Source: Enterococcus gallinarum NBRC 100675 | Lineage (GTDB): Bacteria; Bacillota; Bacilli; Lactobacillales; Enterococcaceae | Length of the DNA: 64,000 nucleotides | Direction: 5' to 3' | NCBI RefSeq assembly: GCF_001544275.1 | Contig: NZ_BCQE01000001.1 | Location: 1 to 64,000, forward strand | Shown here: positions 47,558 through 57,750 of the stretch, in pieces | Layout of the letters: every line of letters starts with the position of its first letter | How positions within the stretch are numbered: position 1 is the stretch's first letter | Made by a program: the position numbers and the translations under genes | The notes under the pieces: generated by a model | Told to the model about the DNA's origin: nothing | What the model saw: the letters and a program-made list of their open reading frames with translations, nothing else | Database searches by the model: none

Positions 47558-48595
47558 TTATTTTGCGCTGGCTACGGCAAAGATTCGTTCGATCAATTCC
47601 ATGACGTTGCGAACTTCTTCATTTTTGACAATTGGTTCAGCACCGTGACGGACTACATGATAAAAATTCTTGTAGAAAGGATCAAAATCGGCTTTCGCTT
47701 CTGGAAATGGGATTGATTCTGCAGCCAATTCAGATGGCGGTGCCATTGTTTTCGTTAATCCAACACCTGCTTGGACAGGTTTAGGTGCGGCAACATCTTC
47801 GCGGCCAGTTGCCCGAACCATCTTACCATTCAACGCCCAATCTTGGATCGTAGCAGTTCCTTCAATTCCCTTAATGTACCAGCGAGGCAATTGGGTGTAA
47901 TTGGAGGTCCCAACTTCCACGATTGCTTTGACACCATTTTCAAATGTGATCAAAGCAAAGAATCCATCGTCGACTTCTTCTCCCAGAATATAGCTTAAGT
48001 CAGCTTTCACATCTTTCACTGGACTGTCCACTAACCAAAGTATTTGATCCAACAAGTGAACGCCCCAGTCTAATACCATGCCGCCTCCTTGTTTTTTCAC
48101 ATGGCGCCAATCACCTGGGATGCCATTTGCACCTTGGACCCGTGATTCGATTTGGAAAAGATCACCGATCTGCCTATTACGATATAAATCGCGAACGATC
48201 AGAAAGTCTGGATCCCAGCGACGGTTTTGATGGACCATAAATGTATTGCCTGTTTCTTTGGCCACAGCAACGATTTCGTCTAGTTCAGCAGTGTTTAAAG
48301 CAACAGGTTTCTCACATACAACATGCTTACCCGCTCTGAGGGCTGCGATCGACAAATCCTTATGCAAATCATTCGGCGTTGCGATCAGCACTGCTTCAAT
48401 GGTTTCATCTGCTAAGACTTCTTCATAACTTTTATAGATTTTATGCCCTTTTTCTTGTGAAATAGCTTGTCTTTCTTCCGAAATATCATAGGTTCCCACA
48501 ATATGGATCCGTTCATTTTCATTCGGCAGGATGTTGTGCACATGGTAAGCACCCATACCGCCATAACCGATGACAACAAAATTGATTGCACTCAT
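47558..48595 (-). CDS. Gfo/Idh/MocA-family sugar oxidoreductase
   Basis: 345 residues: Rossmann fold GYGGMGAYH (8-16), CEKPVALN (near 95) with the catalytic Lys, and the C-terminal domain with GGMVLDWGVHLLDQ. NAD(P)-dependent oxidation or reduction of a sugar or glycoside hydroxyl is the family activity. Last gene of a five-gene operon that holds a second Gfo/Idh protein, two AP-endonuclease-2-fold isomerases and a ThuA protein. It starts 15 nt after the isomerase gene. Confidence 0.9.
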   Translation of the reverse strand: MSAINFVVIGYGGMGAYHVHNILPNENERIHIVGTYDISEERQAISQEKGHKIYKSYEEVLADETIEAVLIATPNDLHKDLSIAALRAGKHVVCEKPVALNTAELDEIVAVAKETGNTFMVHQNRRWDPDFLIVRDLYRNRQIGDLFQIESRVQGANGIPGDWRHVKKQGGGMVLDWGVHLLDQILWLVDSPVKDVKADLSYILGEEVDDGFFALITFENGVKAIVEVGTSNYTQLPRWYIKGIEGTATIQDWALNGKMVRATGREDVAAPKPVQAGVGLTKTMAPPSELAAESIPFPEAKADFDPFYKNFYHVVRHGAEPIVKNEEVRNVMELIERIFAVASAK

Positions 48596-48610
48596 TTTCT
48601 ATACTCCTCG

Positions 48611-49579
48611 TTACACCCACCACATTGCGGATGGTTCTTCTTTGATCATAATCGATTTCAAATTAGTGATTGCTCGGTTCAATCCTTCATCAACAGACAT
48701 GATTGGATCTTCATGCTCGATACTCAAGACATAATCATACCCATAGATCCGCAATGCGGAAATGATGTCCGACCAAACTTGCAAGCTGTGCCCGCAGCCA
48801 ACAGAGCGGAAAGTCCAAGCTCTTGTTTTGACATTGCTGTATGGCTGCATGTCTGTCAACCCATGCATGTTGATATTATCTTGATCAAGATACGTATCTT
48901 TGGCATGAAAATGATGAATCGCATCTGCTTCACCTAAAATCTTGACTGCTGCCACTGGATCGATCCCTTGCCACCACAAATGGCTTGGATCAAGGTTACA
49001 ACCAATTGCTTTACCTGCAGCGTCGCGAAGTTTTAACATCGTATAAGGCGTATGAGCCAAGAATCCGCCATGCAGCTCAATACCGATTTTTACACCAGCA
49101 GCTTCTGCCTCGGTATTGATTTCTTTCCAATAAGGGATCAGCTTTTGCTCCCATTGATAGTTGTAATTATCATCGTATTCCGTTGGCCATGGCAGAACAG
49201 GCCAGTTGACTTGCGTGTCTGTTGCATTTCCTCCCGAAACACCAGAGAATCCATTGACGACAGGGACATTCATCAAACTGGCCAGCTTGATCGTTTTGCG
49301 TAATAATTCATCTGCTTCCTGCGCTTCATTTTTTAAAGGCGAAATGGGATTGTTGTGACAGCTTAACGCCGAGATTTCTAGTCCTTTGTCGGCTAATTTA
49401 GCTAAATATTCTTTCCGGTCTGCTTCACTAGCAAGCAACTTATCGATATCCAAGTGGGCATTGCCTGGAGAACCTCCTGTACCGATCTCAACTGTCTGCA
49501 ATCCTTTTTCTGCAACTTCTGTGATCATTTCTTCAAACGTTAAATGATTGAATAATGGCGTAAATACTCCTAATTTCAT
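48611..49579 (-). CDS. sugar phosphate isomerase/epimerase-fold (AP_endonuc_2) enzyme
   Basis: 322 residues, a TIM barrel of the xylose isomerase-like family. Likely metal ligands: Glu in IGIELHGG (about 168), Asp in CNLDPSHL (about 200), His in HFHAKDT (about 226) and Glu in SIEHED (about 290). Family members isomerise keto-sugars or, in some systems, act as lyases on 3-keto-glycosides. Its ATG overlaps the ThuA gene's stop by 4 nt (ATGA type), showing coupling. The product is unknown. Confidence 0.88.
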   Translation of the reverse strand: MKLGVFTPLFNHLTFEEMITEVAEKGLQTVEIGTGGSPGNAHLDIDKLLASEADRKEYLAKLADKGLEISALSCHNNPISPLKNEAQEADELLRKTIKLASLMNVPVVNGFSGVSGGNATDTQVNWPVLPWPTEYDDNYNYQWEQKLIPYWKEINTEAEAAGVKIGIELHGGFLAHTPYTMLKLRDAAGKAIGCNLDPSHLWWQGIDPVAAVKILGEADAIHHFHAKDTYLDQDNINMHGLTDMQPYSNVKTRAWTFRSVGCGHSLQVWSDIISALRIYGYDYVLSIEHEDPIMSVDEGLNRAITNLKSIMIKEEPSAMWWV

Positions 49580-50295
49580 TTGCCTACCTCCTCATTGGCT
49601 TGATAATGGCCGTACGTTGGGTACGTATTTTCTGTTGGTGCGCACCAACGTGCCGCGTTTTTGATAACTTTTTGTACTTTTTCGTTGTAATAACTCGGAA
49701 ACGTCTCATGCCCAGGTTGGAAATAAAAGATCTTGCCATTGCCACGACGGAAGGTGCAGCCGCTGCGGAAGACTTCGCCTCCTGGGAACCAGCTAACAAA
49801 GATCAATTCGTCTGGAGTTGGGATGTCAAAGTGTTCCCCATACATTTCTTCTTTCTCAAGTTCAATAAATTCGCCGACACCTTCTACGATTGGATGACTC
49901 GGGTTGATATTCCAAATTCGACAATGCTGATCATCCACGCGCCATTTCAAGTCACAGGAAGTGCCCATCAATTTCTTGAAGACTTTTGAGAAGTGACCAG
50001 AATGGAGGACAATCAGACCCATTCCTTCTAACACCCGTTGTTGAACGCGCTGAACGATTTCGTCTTGTACTTCATCATGGGCCATATGCCCCCACCAAAC
50101 GAGCACATCGGTATCAGCTAATACTTCGTTTGTTAATCCGTGTTCTGGTTCATCCAAGGTTGCTGTGCGAACTTGAAAATCATCTGCTTGCAAAAAGGCA
50201 GCGATTTGTCCGTGGATTCCTTCGGGATACATTGCCTGAACGGTTTCATCTGTTTTTTCGTGTCTAAATTCATTCCAAACAGTGACATGGATCAT
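49576..50295 (-). CDS. ThuA-family protein
   Basis: 239 residues of the ThuA fold (a class I glutamine-amidotransferase-like domain): [14 protein letters not shown] near 62-75, [11 protein letters not shown] near 95, [13 protein letters not shown] near 205. In rhizobia thuAB serve catabolism of trehalose through 3-keto derivatives; the biochemical role of ThuA is not settled. It overlaps both neighbouring isomerase genes by 4 nt, so the three are translationally coupled. Confidence 0.88.
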   Translation of the reverse strand: MIHVTVWNEFRHEKTDETVQAMYPEGIHGQIAAFLQADDFQVRTATLDEPEHGLTNEVLADTDVLVWWGHMAHDEVQDEIVQRVQQRVLEGMGLIVLHSGHFSKVFKKLMGTSCDLKWRVDDQHCRIWNINPSHPIVEGVGEFIELEKEEMYGEHFDIPTPDELIFVSWFPGGEVFRSGCTFRRGNGKIFYFQPGHETFPSYYNEKVQKVIKNAARWCAPTENTYPTYGHYQANEEVGK

Positions 50296-51041
50296 TGGTA
50301 AACCTCCTCAACGATAGCTTTTAATTGCAAATAATCGATGGCCGTCGCTTCTAAAGGTGCGTATTTTTGGAACGCTTCTTGTTCCACGATCAACCAAGGC
50401 AATTGGAATTGTTGCGCAACTGTGACATAGTCCTTGATAGGTAAAATGCCATTATTGATTTCTGTGCTTTCTTTTGGTTCTTCCTGCATATCTTTGATAT
50501 GCAAAAGACCAACGGACTCTTGATGTTCTTTCAACCAAGTGAAAACATCAGTGCCGGAATAAGCGATCCAATAAAGATCTGCTTCTAATTTAAGTGCTGG
50601 ATTTTCAGCTAACAATTCTTCAATCATTGATTTATTAGGAATCTCGGTAAATTCATGGGCATGATTGTGATAGTAGCATTCAAAGCCCTGAGCAGCTGCT
50701 TTCTTAGCAACTTCTGCAAACTCTCGGGCAAACTGTTGCCATTCTGCGAATGTCTCAAATGAAGCATATGGAACCACGAGTCGGTGATTCCCGATCGCTT
50801 TTTCATAGGCCAGTGTTGCTTCAAAATGATCCCGCAATGTTTCAAAGGGTAGATGAGAAGCAGCAACTCCCAAGTCGTATTCTTTTAGCGCGTTTGCGAC
50901 CTCTGTTGCGGAATAACCGTAGTAACCCGCGAATTCGACTCCGTCATACCCGCTTTTTTTGACACTTTCAAGTGCTTGGAACAAGTCTTCTTTACACGCT
51001 TCTTGGATGCTCCATAACTGTAGTCCGATTTTTGGTTTCAT
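50292..51041 (-). CDS. second sugar phosphate isomerase/epimerase-fold enzyme
   Basis: 249 residues of the AP_endonuc_2/xylose isomerase-like barrel (start [24 protein letters not shown] near 36, metal ligands Glu in KLEADLYWI, His in LLHIKDMQ and Glu in IVEQEAFQ). Shorter and only distantly similar to the isomerase two genes downstream, so the operon holds two different barrel enzymes. It lies 26 nt after the first Gfo/Idh gene. Confidence 0.88.
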   Translation of the reverse strand: MKPKIGLQLWSIQEACKEDLFQALESVKKSGYDGVEFAGYYGYSATEVANALKEYDLGVAASHLPFETLRDHFEATLAYEKAIGNHRLVVPYASFETFAEWQQFAREFAEVAKKAAAQGFECYYHNHAHEFTEIPNKSMIEELLAENPALKLEADLYWIAYSGTDVFTWLKEHQESVGLLHIKDMQEEPKESTEINNGILPIKDYVTVAQQFQLPWLIVEQEAFQKYAPLEATAIDYLQLKAIVEEVYQ

Positions 51042-51067
51042 GCTTTGCTCCTTTTTAGCGACTGCTT

Positions 51068-52141
51068 TTACAAGTAGACCGGTTCGCCAGTTGCTGAGGA
51101 TTTGTAGATTGCTTCTAAAATCTCAGTAACTACCATTGCCTCTTCCGGCTTGACCACAGGTTCTGTGTCATTGATGATGGCGTTGATCCAAGATTGTGCT
51201 TCCAAGATTTCAGGCGTTTCGCCGTCCCCTTCATAGAAGTCGACACCACCAGTTTCCAACTCAATATTTTTTTCATACAACAAACTATGGTCTTCGCCAT
51301 TGATTGTTAAGCCATTATTCATATCCGCGCCAGCTTTGCTGCCCATCAATGTTGTTTTTGCTTCTTTGACATCTAAACTGTTCAACGCCCAGCTAGCTTC
51401 CAAGAAAATCGTTGCGCCATTTTCCATCACGACAAATCCAAAAGCAGAGTCTTCTACTGAAAACTTCTCTGGATCCCATGACCCCCAAGCGTTCGCCGCA
51501 TTCTTTGTCTGAGATAATTCATGGTAAGCTTTTCCGACAACAAATTTAGGTTGGTAGTTATTCATCATCCACAATGTTAAATCAAGAGCATGCGTACCGA
51601 TGTCGATCAATGGTCCCCCGCCTTGAGCTTCTTCGTCTAGAAAGACACCCCAAGTTGGTACTGCACGACGACGGATGGCATGGGCTTTCCCAAAATAGAT
51701 ATTGCCTAATTGTCCTTCCGCACAAACCTCGTGCAAGTAGCGGGAATCTTTTCTAAAACGATTTTGATAACCGATCGTTAATTTTTTGCCTGTTCGATTA
51801 GCGGCATCGATCATTGCTTTTGCTTCTTCTGTCGTTTTTGCCATTGGTTTTTCGCACATTACATGGCAATCTGCTTCTAATGCTGCGATGGACAATTCCG
51901 CGTGAGAAGCATTTGGTGTACAAACATGCACAACATCTAATTCAGCTTCTGCTAACATTTCTTTGTAGTCGCTGAATACCTGGGCATCTTCTGTACCGAA
52001 AGCTGTTTTAGCTTCCACTGCTCGTTCGACGATCAAATCACAAAATGCGACCATTTCCGCTTCTTTTACTTGTGATAATGCCGGCATGTGTTTGCCATTC
52101 GCAATCCCACCGCAACCAATGATTCCAATTCTTACTGTCAT
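51068..52141 (-). CDS. Gfo/Idh/MocA-family sugar oxidoreductase, first gene of the operon
   Basis: 357 residues: GCGGIANGKHMPA (9-21), CEKPMAKT (near 95) and GGGPLIDIGTHALDL (near 174). Different in detail from the Gfo/Idh protein at the end of the operon, so one may oxidise the glycoside at C3 and the other reduce the released keto-sugar, as in known 3-keto pathways; this is inference. A good promoter (TATAAT on the minus strand at 52187-52182) and a cre-like site precede it. Confidence 0.9.
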   Translation of the reverse strand: MTVRIGIIGCGGIANGKHMPALSQVKEAEMVAFCDLIVERAVEAKTAFGTEDAQVFSDYKEMLAEAELDVVHVCTPNASHAELSIAALEADCHVMCEKPMAKTTEEAKAMIDAANRTGKKLTIGYQNRFRKDSRYLHEVCAEGQLGNIYFGKAHAIRRRAVPTWGVFLDEEAQGGGPLIDIGTHALDLTLWMMNNYQPKFVVGKAYHELSQTKNAANAWGSWDPEKFSVEDSAFGFVVMENGATIFLEASWALNSLDVKEAKTTLMGSKAGADMNNGLTINGEDHSLLYEKNIELETGGVDFYEGDGETPEILEAQSWINAIINDTEPVVKPEEAMVVTEILEAIYKSSATGEPVYL

Positions 52142-52152
52142 CTCTTTCCTCC

Positions 52153-52166
52153 TGAAAACGCTTATT
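52153..52166. promoter_or_regulatory. cre-like site at the Gfo/Idh operon
   Basis: TGAAAACGCTTATT matches TGWAARCGYTWNCW at 13 of 14 positions. It lies between the -10 box and the ribosome binding site of the first gene, suited to a CcpA roadblock. Confidence 0.55.
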
Positions 52167-52396
52167 ATTTTCTACTCATTCATTATAGCGAAAGGATTTG
52201 ACAGGTTCTTCCCAATTTCCTCTTAAAAAATTCCCGAAATTTATCTTATGGAACTCTCACTAAAACGAATCAAAGACTCCTTCACACCAAATAAAAGCAC
52301 CCAAACAAACAGTGAACAATCGCTTAAAAATTGCGCTTGTTCAAGGGTTCGAGTGATTGACAAGATTGGCTCGTTGATCTAGCTTTCATCAAGTAT

Positions 52397-53260
52397 TCAA
52401 TTATTTAATTGTTTCTGATACTGCAATGGGGATTGTCCTACGGTCTCTTTGAACACGTGATGGAACGTTTTGACACTGGCAAATCCGGCTTTTTCCGCTA
52501 CTTCTGCCATTGGAAGTTTCTCGTTTGCCAAAATGAATTTGGCTTGATTGATCCGGTATTCCGTCAGAAACTGCATGAATGTTTTTCCAGTATTCGTCTT
52601 AAAAAAGCGGGTAAAGTAATGGGGACTGAATCCAACATGCTTCGCTGTTTCTTCCATCGTTAAGACATCTTGGTAATGGGATTCAATATATTCAAACACT
52701 TCATCCAGACGTTGCAGCGTTTCTTTGTATTGAGCTGCAGAACGTTTTAAAGGAGCGATCTTTTTGGCACGCGGCGGCAACCCTTGATAACATTCGCCGA
52801 TCAACTGATACAAAAAACCCATAGTCAAATAGCGTTTACCAGCTACTTGCTCTTCCTCTAACTGGTAGAGTTCGATCAACAATCCTGTGATTTTTTCGGT
52901 AAAACTGACTGGCCAATGCTTGCTGTGGGGTTCCCCCTCGTCAAAAAGTGTTTTTAAAGAAAGTTCTTTTTCTCGCAAAATGGTTTCATCAAACAGTGCG
53001 AAATCAAACTGATACACATAACGCTCACTCTCTGGAGAAGCCAAAAAATAGTGGGGCTGGCCACTGGCAAAAATGTACAGCTCGCCTTCTTCCAACTCAA
53101 TGATCTCATCAGCTACCCCAATATTGACTTTTCCTCGTTTCGCATAAATCAGCTCGATTTCTTTATGTACATGGGGATAAACGATCGTCAGCCCATCATT
53201 AAGGAATGTCCGAAAGCGAAAATCGCTTTCAAATTCCGGAATCTCAAGATACATACTCAT
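52397..53260 (-). CDS. AraC-family regulator with N-terminal cupin
   Basis: About 287 residues: a cupin sensor (about 15-110; PHVHKEIELIYAKRG, ELYIFASGQPHYF) and a C-terminal double HTH of AraC type (about 190-285; MEETAKHVGFSPHYFTRFFK, MAEVAEKAGFASVKTFHHVFK given as separate motifs). It lies 255 nt upstream of the five-gene Gfo/Idh operon on the same strand and probably activates it. The ATG at 53260 lies 11 nt after GGAG; a further upstream ATG at 53296 has no ribosome binding site. Confidence 0.85.
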   Translation of the reverse strand: MSMYLEIPEFESDFRFRTFLNDGLTIVYPHVHKEIELIYAKRGKVNIGVADEIIELEEGELYIFASGQPHYFLASPESERYVYQFDFALFDETILREKELSLKTLFDEGEPHSKHWPVSFTEKITGLLIELYQLEEEQVAGKRYLTMGFLYQLIGECYQGLPPRAKKIAPLKRSAAQYKETLQRLDEVFEYIESHYQDVLTMEETAKHVGFSPHYFTRFFKTNTGKTFMQFLTEYRINQAKFILANEKLPMAEVAEKAGFASVKTFHHVFKETVGQSPLQYQKQLNN

Positions 53261-53397
53261 ACTGCTATTTACTCCTTTGCTTCCATTCTCATCCATTATA
53301 GAACAAAGAATTTTTGTACGAAATGCTTTTCTGATTTTTTATGAAAAAATAGTCGCTTCTCGCTTTTTATGGTATCTTGTACAAAAAGGAGGTTATT

Positions 53398-54186
53398 ATG
53401 AATTACTACGATCAGCATTTGCATACTTTTTTATCTTTTGATTCAGAAGAACGCTTCGAAAATTATTTAGCTTTTCAACCGGAATTTTTTGTGGCGACTG
53501 ACCACTTTGATCTCAAGAACCCTTATTCAAATTATCGCGATGATATTCCCGATTATGAACAGCTTCAACAATGCCATCAGACTTTACAGGAACAAACAGC
53601 AACGAAACTTTTGAAAGGGATCGAAATCGGTGTCGTTCCTGGGCAAGAAACACAAATACGCGACTATCTGGATCAGCATCCTTATGACCTGAAGTTAGTC
53701 AGCATCCATCAAAACGGTTCCTTTGACTATATGGATGATGCCGTATTGGAGAAAGACAAACTTACCGTCGTCAAGTCTTATTTTGATCAGATGGCCACAG
53801 TTTTAGATACTTTTTCTGACGGACATATCCTGACCCATTTTGACTACGGGTTGCGGCGCTTCGACTTTACAGCAGAAGAACTTGCACAGCATTTCGAAAA
53901 AGAACTGACAGTTATTTTCAAGAAAGTCGTCGCTCGCGAGCTAGCTTTTGAAGTCAATGCCAAAAGCTTTGGTCCTTATCAAAATGCATCACTTTACGAA
54001 TATGCGATCCCGCTCTATCAAAGTGTGGGGGGCAAACTCTTTACACTAGGTTCAGATGCGCATAAGTCCAGTGATTATCGCTTGTTATTTGCCGAAATGA
54101 GCCAGATGCTGTGCTCCTTCGGTGTAGAACAATTGGCCGTCTTTCAAGGAACCGAAAGATACATGGCAGATTTGCCTGAAGGTTGA
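53398..54186 (+). CDS. PHP-domain phosphatase, histidinol-phosphatase (HisJ) family
   Basis: 262 residues with the PHP metal motifs: HLHTF at residues 6-10, DHF near 37, GIEIG near 80, HFDYG near 142 and GSDAHKSSDY near 215. HisJ-like proteins dephosphorylate histidinol phosphate, but no his genes are here and enterococci often have orphan members acting on other sugar or nucleotide phosphates. AAAAGGAGG lies 5 nt before the ATG at 53398. It is divergent from the AraC gene and convergent with the broken symporter. Confidence 0.82.
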   Translation: MNYYDQHLHTFLSFDSEERFENYLAFQPEFFVATDHFDLKNPYSNYRDDIPDYEQLQQCHQTLQEQTATKLLKGIEIGVVPGQETQIRDYLDQHPYDLKLVSIHQNGSFDYMDDAVLEKDKLTVVKSYFDQMATVLDTFSDGHILTHFDYGLRRFDFTAEELAQHFEKELTVIFKKVVARELAFEVNAKSFGPYQNASLYEYAIPLYQSVGGKLFTLGSDAHKSSDYRLLFAEMSQMLCSFGVEQLAVFQGTERYMADLPEG

Positions 54187-54253
54187 GGGAGGATACTGTA
54201 AACAAAAACTTCTTCCTGCGAAGCATCCGTATAGCTAGTCGAATAACAATAGC

Positions 54254-54312
54254 AGAAAAAATCTATCCGGAGAATGGATTTATTTCTTTCCATCTTCAAG
54301 ATAGATTTTTCT
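54254..54312. terminator. bidirectional two-level terminator
   Basis: Outer stem AGAAAAAATCTATC/GATAGATTTTTCT and an inner stem around GATGGAAA/TTTATTTCC-like sequence, U-rich at both ends, between the convergent PHP and GPH symporter genes. Confidence 0.75.
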
Positions 54313-54350
54313 CGCTTTAAGATCGTTTTAATGAAAATGCTACTTCGCTC

Positions 54351-55695
54351 TTAGTTCATTGTTTTTCGTTTTTGCACATGCAAACTTTTAATTTTGTTAC
54401 TTTTAAAACCACTGCTGAACACAGCGATCGTCACTACATATAAAATCAGCGGGATAACGAAAGTCACGAATAAAATCCCTTTTTCCGCAGTGCTTGATTG
54501 TGACTGATTCGCTGCATAGCCGGTAAAACTTAACACAAATCCCGGAACAGCACCACCTATAGCCATCGCAAATTTCATGATTAATGAAGTGAGAGAAGCA
54601 ATCAATGCTGTCGCCTCTATGTCTAATTCGTTTCTTATCGTATCAACATTATCGGCCGAAATACTGTATTGCAGTGTATTCGTCAACCCTAATGCAAATT
54701 GCACCCCGCAATAGCATAAAACGAAAACGGCTGAGTGATGATTGATGACCAGAAATCCCAGCATACATAATGAAATCAATACCAAACCTGTAATGTACAG
54801 ATGTTTTTTCCATATCGCTGCGATAATTTTGGAACCAGAAGCCCTGCTGCCAATGCCCCCAGCATACCTAAGAAACTGGCTGCACTCAATAATTTAGGGT
54901 TGCTAATAATATAACTAAGATAATATAGAAGTGAACCATTGAAGATGTTCGTTGCCGCTGTAATGAATAGCATTGCTAGAAACAATGAAACAACTGGACG
55001 CAGTTTGAATACAGATAACGCATCCTTCATTGTATATTTTTCTTTTACCGGCTTTGTTACATAGGCAGCTTCCGTCCCTCTTTCCTTTACCATCAACGTC
55101 CCTACAATCGTAAAAAATAGAACAACTAGTACCGTCCCTACAATCAATAAAAGTATCCTTTCAAAGACGTTGCAAAAGCTGCGATTGCCAAAGGTGCTGC
55201 TACATTTAAGATAGCTGGACCTACCGTATATGAAATCCCTTTGATTGATGAAAGTTGATTACGCCCTTCATCCTCTTGCGTCAGTACGGGGATTAAACTA
55301 TTCAAAGGAATATCCATAAAATCAAAATTAATTCCTAGAAGGATGTAAGAAATACTAATAGCAATGATTTTTTGAGCTGGAAATAGGAGAGGCGAAAACC
55401 AAACAAGCAAATAGTTTAAGCAACAGATGATGACTCCTAAAATCAACACAGGTTTGTATTTCCCTATCTTTGTTCTTGGAAAACGATCAATCACAAAACC
55501 AATAAGTGGATCACTAACGCCATCTAAAAGTCTCGAAACAAGGAATAACATTCCTACCAAAGCTGGATTAACACCAATGACATCCGTATAGAAAATTAAC
55601 AAATACGTATTTAATAGTGTCATAATAGGAATATTCCCTAGATTTGTTAAGGCAAATCCGAGTTTTTCAGACACTTTTAACCGATCACTATTCAT
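54351..55695 (-). pseudogene. GPH-family sugar:cation symporter with two frameshifts
   Basis: Three overlapping frames (55695-55144, 55147-54776, 54785-54351) together make one melibiose/xyloside-type (GPH/MelB) symporter of about 445 residues: N-terminal KLGFALTNLGNIP, DAxxDPLIGFVIDR-like loop (LLDGVSDPLIGF), then the central and C-terminal helices. The first shift lies near 55150 (loss of one T from a T run), the second in the run at 54804-54809 (loss of one A), where YGKKHLYITGLVLIS can be restored. It is next to the GH78 gene, whose substrate it presumably imported. Confidence 0.85.
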
Positions 55696-55725
55696 TGCTT
55701 TCTTCCTTTCTTTGATGAATCCAGC

Positions 55726-57732
55726 TTAGACCTTTTTTACAACCTCATAACTTACAGGTTGATTGGCAAACATTGGCTGCTCTTTTCCATCTATCCGCAA
55801 GATCCCACCGTCTCGATTTGTACAAATTGTTAAGCACGTATCTGTCTTCTCAATCTTCACCCAGCCACCTTTAACTGGGAATATACACGTTAATTGATGA
55901 AAAGAATCGAGCTTAGGGTCAACTAAGAATGTTTCATAACCTGGTCGAATAGGTTGAATTCCTGCGAAATAACGTCCTAATAAGTAGATAGGACTGGCTC
56001 CCCATGCATGACATAAACTTTTCCCAAAAGGATCCCCATACATTTCATAAATAGCATTTCCACTTTCTCCAGGAATATACTCCTCCCAGAAAGTAACCGC
56101 TTCTTGTTCCACCATTCCACCCCAGTAGTCAAGAATAATCTCATGTACTTGACTTGTCTGTCCCAGTTTACAAAGGGCATCTTGTTCGAAGAATTTGAAG
56201 TAAGGAGTTGTGATTTGAGTGACTTCATCATTAAGCAATACATTTTTCAAAATTTGTTGCTTTTTCGTTTCATCTACAAAGTCGAATAAGACCGCAAAAA
56301 TATTGGCATGGCGTGTCACATTTCTCTTTCCAGATAGATAAGAATCAATAAATGCCCCTTTTTCTTCATCCCAGAAATAACTCATTAAATTAGCTTTCAA
56401 CTGTTCATATCTTGTCACATAGTGATCAATATCACGATTCAAGATAGAGCCACAAACAGTCATAGCTTTGTATGCTTTCAATAACAGGACTTGTTCCGCT
56501 GCCAATGTCCCTTCCTTATCTATTTCAGACCAATCAATAAAAATCCAGTCCTTTTCGCGACCATAAATAAATCCTAACTCATTGGTTTGTTTTTCAAGAT
56601 AGTCCATCATAGTCACCATTTTCGAATAAATCTGTGCAAGAAATGAGCTGTCCCCAGACATCATATAGTGATTTTCAATCCCTATGATCCATAAAATGGA
56701 ATAATCAACAATTGTATTCATATGCTGTTTTACTTCATTTTGACCTCGCAATGCCATGATCGTTCGCTTATTGATATCTTCATCAAAGAATAAGTATTGG
56801 TTGATAAAATAGCTTTGGTAAGCATCCCCTGACCAGATCCAGCGATCTCGTTTGATTCCGTCAATAAAGAAAAGCCCACTGCACAATGTAAAGGTTTCTA
56901 TAGATATATCCCATATTCGATTCATCACAGAGTCATCTGATTTGAATGTGGCTTGATTGTGTATGGGAAGATATTCATGCATCGCACGAATATCAATTGC
57001 TTCTGGTGCTATATTAGGAATGAAAAGATAACGAAAAGCACGTTTGCGAATGTTTGTTTCTTTTCTTACATTTTCCTGTTTGTAATAACACATTTGACTA
57101 TCACATGCTTCTGCTTCTGATTCTCCATAGCAAATAGATATCGGTATCTCCGACAACAATTTATCGATCATTAATGAACCGAAAATCGTCCGTCCATAAT
57201 CAAACAACGTGCCGCCAGCAACCGCCGTCTTCGAAACAGGGAAACAAGTTTCTATTTCATAATAGACTTTATTAGGGTCTTGCTCTTTATTCATATAAAG
57301 ATTGCTCCATCCTACTGGAGCTTCTTCAACAAAGTTACTGCAATACCAGCCTTCATCACTCTTGATTCTTTCTCCTTCAATATAGATGGCTGGCAAACCG
57401 TTTGGATTCCCTACATTCACCCTAATCTTATTAAAACCGGGTTGACAGACAATCTCTTGTTCAAAAGAATATTTCACTTCATTCACTTCTACAAAGCCAA
57501 TCCCTGTTGCATATACAACAAATGTCGTGGGACTTTGTAATTCATATTCACGTTTAAATTTTACATTTTTATGGCAGTCATCAATATACCAGTAAGCTGG
57601 CCAATCGTATCCTCGTTCTTCTCTAGAAAAATTTTGTAAAAGTCCTTGACGTATTTCAAAATCGCCAGCATACCAGATCCATCGTGGCCGTTCATTTGTT
57701 ATCACTATTATCCGTTCCTTTCGTTTACTCAT
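55726..57732 (-). CDS. GH78-type alpha-L-rhamnosidase
   Basis: 668 residues with an (alpha/alpha)6 barrel. The catalytic region DGIKRDRWIWSGD (near 283-295) is the GH78 signature; further motifs are FIDWSEI and GATTFWEEY-like AVTFWEEY. There is no signal peptide, so it acts on imported rhamnosides such as flavonoid rutinosides or short oligosaccharides. It starts 18 nt after the MFS gene; the ATG at 57732 has a poor ribosome binding site, and a GTG nine codons on, after AAAGGA, is an alternative. The broken symporter gene follows 30 nt later. Confidence 0.88.
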   Translation of the reverse strand: MSKRKERIIVITNERPRWIWYAGDFEIRQGLLQNFSREERGYDWPAYWYIDDCHKNVKFKREYELQSPTTFVVYATGIGFVEVNEVKYSFEQEIVCQPGFNKIRVNVGNPNGLPAIYIEGERIKSDEGWYCSNFVEEAPVGWSNLYMNKEQDPNKVYYEIETCFPVSKTAVAGGTLFDYGRTIFGSLMIDKLLSEIPISICYGESEAEACDSQMCYYKQENVRKETNIRKRAFRYLFIPNIAPEAIDIRAMHEYLPIHNQATFKSDDSVMNRIWDISIETFTLCSGLFFIDGIKRDRWIWSGDAYQSYFINQYLFFDEDINKRTIMALRGQNEVKQHMNTIVDYSILWIIGIENHYMMSGDSSFLAQIYSKMVTMMDYLEKQTNELGFIYGREKDWIFIDWSEIDKEGTLAAEQVLLLKAYKAMTVCGSILNRDIDHYVTRYEQLKANLMSYFWDEEKGAFIDSYLSGKRNVTRHANIFAVLFDFVDETKKQQILKNVLLNDEVTQITTPYFKFFEQDALCKLGQTSQVHEIILDYWGGMVEQEAVTFWEEYIPGESGNAIYEMYGDPFGKSLCHAWGASPIYLLGRYFAGIQPIRPGYETFLVDPKLDSFHQLTCIFPVKGGWVKIEKTDTCLTICTNRDGGILRIDGKEQPMFANQPVSYEVVKKV

Positions 57733-57750
57733 TTATATTCTATCGATCAA

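Noticed and set aside
54351-54785. Separate small membrane protein
   Set aside because: It continues the GPH symporter sequence after a frameshift in the run at 54804-54809; the three pieces are one pseudogene.
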